Positions 62,806 through 64,000 of a DNA stretch of 64,000 nt are shown here, piece by piece. Source of the stretch: Mesorhizobium helmanticense (GTDB lineage Bacteria > Pseudomonadota > Alphaproteobacteria > Rhizobiales > Rhizobiaceae). A program made the position numbers and the translations under genes. Location: assembly GCF_003034915.1 (NCBI RefSeq), contig NZ_PZJX01000006.1, forward strand, positions 1 to 64,000, given 5' to 3'. Positions within the stretch are counted from its first letter, which is position 1, and each line of letters opens with the position of its first letter. A model generated the notes under the pieces. That model worked only from the letters and a program-made list of their open reading frames with translations, had not been told where the DNA came from and ran no database searches.

Positions 62806-64000
62806 TCAGACGCCGAGCGACTTCAGCTTGCGATGCAGCGCCGAGCGCTCCATGCCGATGAATTCGGCGGTCTTCGAGATGTTGCCGCCAAAACGGTTGA
62901 TCTGGGCGATCAGGTAGTCCTTCTCGAACTGTTCGCGCGCTTCACGCAAGGGCAGCGCCATAATGTGCTGGTCGGACTGGTTTGGCGTGCGCGGCATGAC
63001 GTCGCCGATCTCGGCGGGCAGAAGATCGGCGGTGATCGGCGCATCGACATCGTCGCCGCGCGCCAGGATCATCAACCGTTCGACATTGTTGCGCAACTGG
63101 CGGACGTTGCCTGGCCAGTTGTGGGCCTGCAGCACGGCCAGTGCGTCGTCGCCGATGCGCCGCGGCCGGATACCGGCCTGACGAGCGATCTGCTTCATGA
63201 AATTGTCGACCAGATAGGGAATGTCCTCCCGCCGCTCGGCCAGCCCCGGCACCATGACCGGAACCACCGCCAGGCGGTGGTAGAGATCCTCGCGGAAACG
63301 GCCGTCGGCGATCATGGCCTCCAGGTTCTGCGAGGTCGACGAGATGATGCGGACATCGACCTTGACCCGCTTGGTGCCCCCTACCCGTTCGAACTGCTGT
63401 TCGACCAGCACGCGCAGGATCTTGTTCTGCGTCTCGCGCGGCATGTCGGCCACTTCGTCGATGTAGAGAATGCCGCGGTGCGCCTCTTCCAGCGCGCCGA
63501 CCTTGCGTTCGACACCGTTCGATTCGGTGCCGAACAGCTCGACCTCCATGCGTTCGGGCGTGATGTTGGCGGCGCTCAGCGTGACGAAAGGCGCGCCCTT
63601 GCGCGCCGACAACGTATGGATGGCGCGGGCCGCGAGCTCCTTGCCGGAACCGGACGGGCCGATGATCATTACGCGGCTGTTGGTCGGCGCGACGCGCTCG
63701 ATGGTCTGGCGCAACTGGCTCATCGCCGACGACATGCCAATCAGGTCGAAGGTCTCGCCGCTGCGCTGCTTGAGATCCGAAACCTCCCGTCTCAGCTTAG
63801 AGGTCTCCAGCGCACGCTCGGCGATCAGGATCAGCCTGTCGGCCTTGAAGGGCTTTTCGATGAAGTCGTAGGCGCCGCGGCGGATGGCGGAGACCGCCGT
63901 TTCGATATTGCCGTGGCCGGAGATCATCACCACCGGCAGGTTGGGGTGCATCGTCTTGATCTCGTCGAGCAACGCCAGCCCGTCCAGCCGCGAGCCCTGC
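62806..64000 (-). CDS. ntrX: nitrogen regulation response regulator NtrX (N-terminal end cut off)
   Basis: The frame continues past the right edge of the window, so the first part of the receiver domain is missing. Visible are 'MISGHGNIETAVSAIRRGAYDFIEKPF' of the receiver, the sigma54-type AAA+ domain with Walker A 'IIGPSGSGKELAARAIH' and 'GILYIDEVADMPRETQNKILRVL', and a C-terminal Fis-type HTH ('NISKTAEFIGMERSALHRKLKSLGV'). The GAFTGA loop that contacts sigma54 is missing: after 'ELFG' the sequence continues 'TESNGVERKVGALEEA'. This is known for alphaproteobacterial NtrX, which then acts without sigma54. Partner sensor NtrY would lie to the right. Confidence 0.93.
   Translation of the reverse strand, partial: QGSRLDGLALLDEIKTMHPNLPVVMISGHGNIETAVSAIRRGAYDFIEKPFKADRLILIAERALETSKLRREVSDLKQRSGETFDLIGMSSAMSQLRQTIERVAPTNSRVMIIGPSGSGKELAARAIHTLSARKGAPFVTLSAANITPERMEVELFGTESNGVERKVGALEEAHRGILYIDEVADMPRETQNKILRVLVEQQFERVGGTKRVKVDVRIISSTSQNLEAMIADGRFREDLYHRLAVVPVMVPGLAERREDIPYLVDNFMKQIARQAGIRPRRIGDDALAVLQAHNWPGNVRQLRNNVERLMILARGDDVDAPITADLLPAEIGDVMPRTPNQSDQHIMALPLREAREQFEKDYLIAQINRFGGNISKTAEFIGMERSALHRKLKSLGV

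Overview
The window looks like chromosomal DNA from a high-GC alphaproteobacterium of the order Hyphomicrobiales, most likely a Mesorhizobium-type rhizobium. The evidence is the core blocks: ntrX - D-amino acid transaminase - hfq - hflX - mazG at the right end, and rlpA - D,D-carboxypeptidase - tmk - holB - metG - tatD - MBL hydrolase in the middle. The genus is an inference from protein style and gene order.

Layout. (1) 1-12,300: the end of a BMP-type ABC substrate-binding protein, rimO, a TerC membrane protein and a DUF930 protein. Accessory genes follow: a TetR regulator divergent from a Tat-exported nitroreductase-like protein, AraC/SRPBCC/VOC genes with two decayed relatives beside them, a 426-bp near-identical direct duplication, and an isochorismatase-like hydrolase divergent from a LysR regulator. 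(2) 12,435-41,255: a region that looks like a decayed genomic island. A 15-bp copy of the 3' end of the tRNA-Ser gene at 41,242-41,331 lies at 12,435-12,449 in the same orientation. The left half (13.1-27.0 kb) is a cluster of almost exclusively exported proteins: a Tat-exported amidohydrolase, a metzincin-type zinc protease, a trypsin-like protease, an M23 endopeptidase, a beta-propeller/peptidoglycan-binding protein, and three trypsin-fold proteins that have lost one or all catalytic triad residues. The middle (27.3-29.8 kb) is gene wreckage: resolvase, acyltransferase, antiporter and phage fragments around one intact serine recombinase. The right half (29.8-40.5 kb) is a defence region: a Type III-like restriction-modification locus whose res and mod genes are both broken, a RelE-UvrD fusion helicase, and an ATPase + HNH pair resembling Septu. 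(3) 41,332-49,540: a short lasso-precursor-like ORF, then the cell-envelope/replication/translation operon. (4) 49,550-64,000: a GNAT enzyme, a RidA protein and TetR regulator sharing a large palindrome, an agmatinase-like ureohydrolase, an aldose epimerase-like protein, Bax inhibitor-1, an ECF sigma/anti-sigma pair, an aromatic aminotransferase, a methyltransferase, mazG, hflX, hfq, D-amino acid transaminase, and ntrX cut by the window edge.

The best candidate for an undescribed system is the exported protease/pseudoprotease cluster. One trypsin-like paralogue keeps the catalytic triad, and three neighbours keep the fold signature but lose one or three catalytic residues. They sit with a metalloprotease, an M23 peptidase and a peptidoglycan-binding propeller. 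All functional statements are from reading the sequence and recalling families; no search was run.
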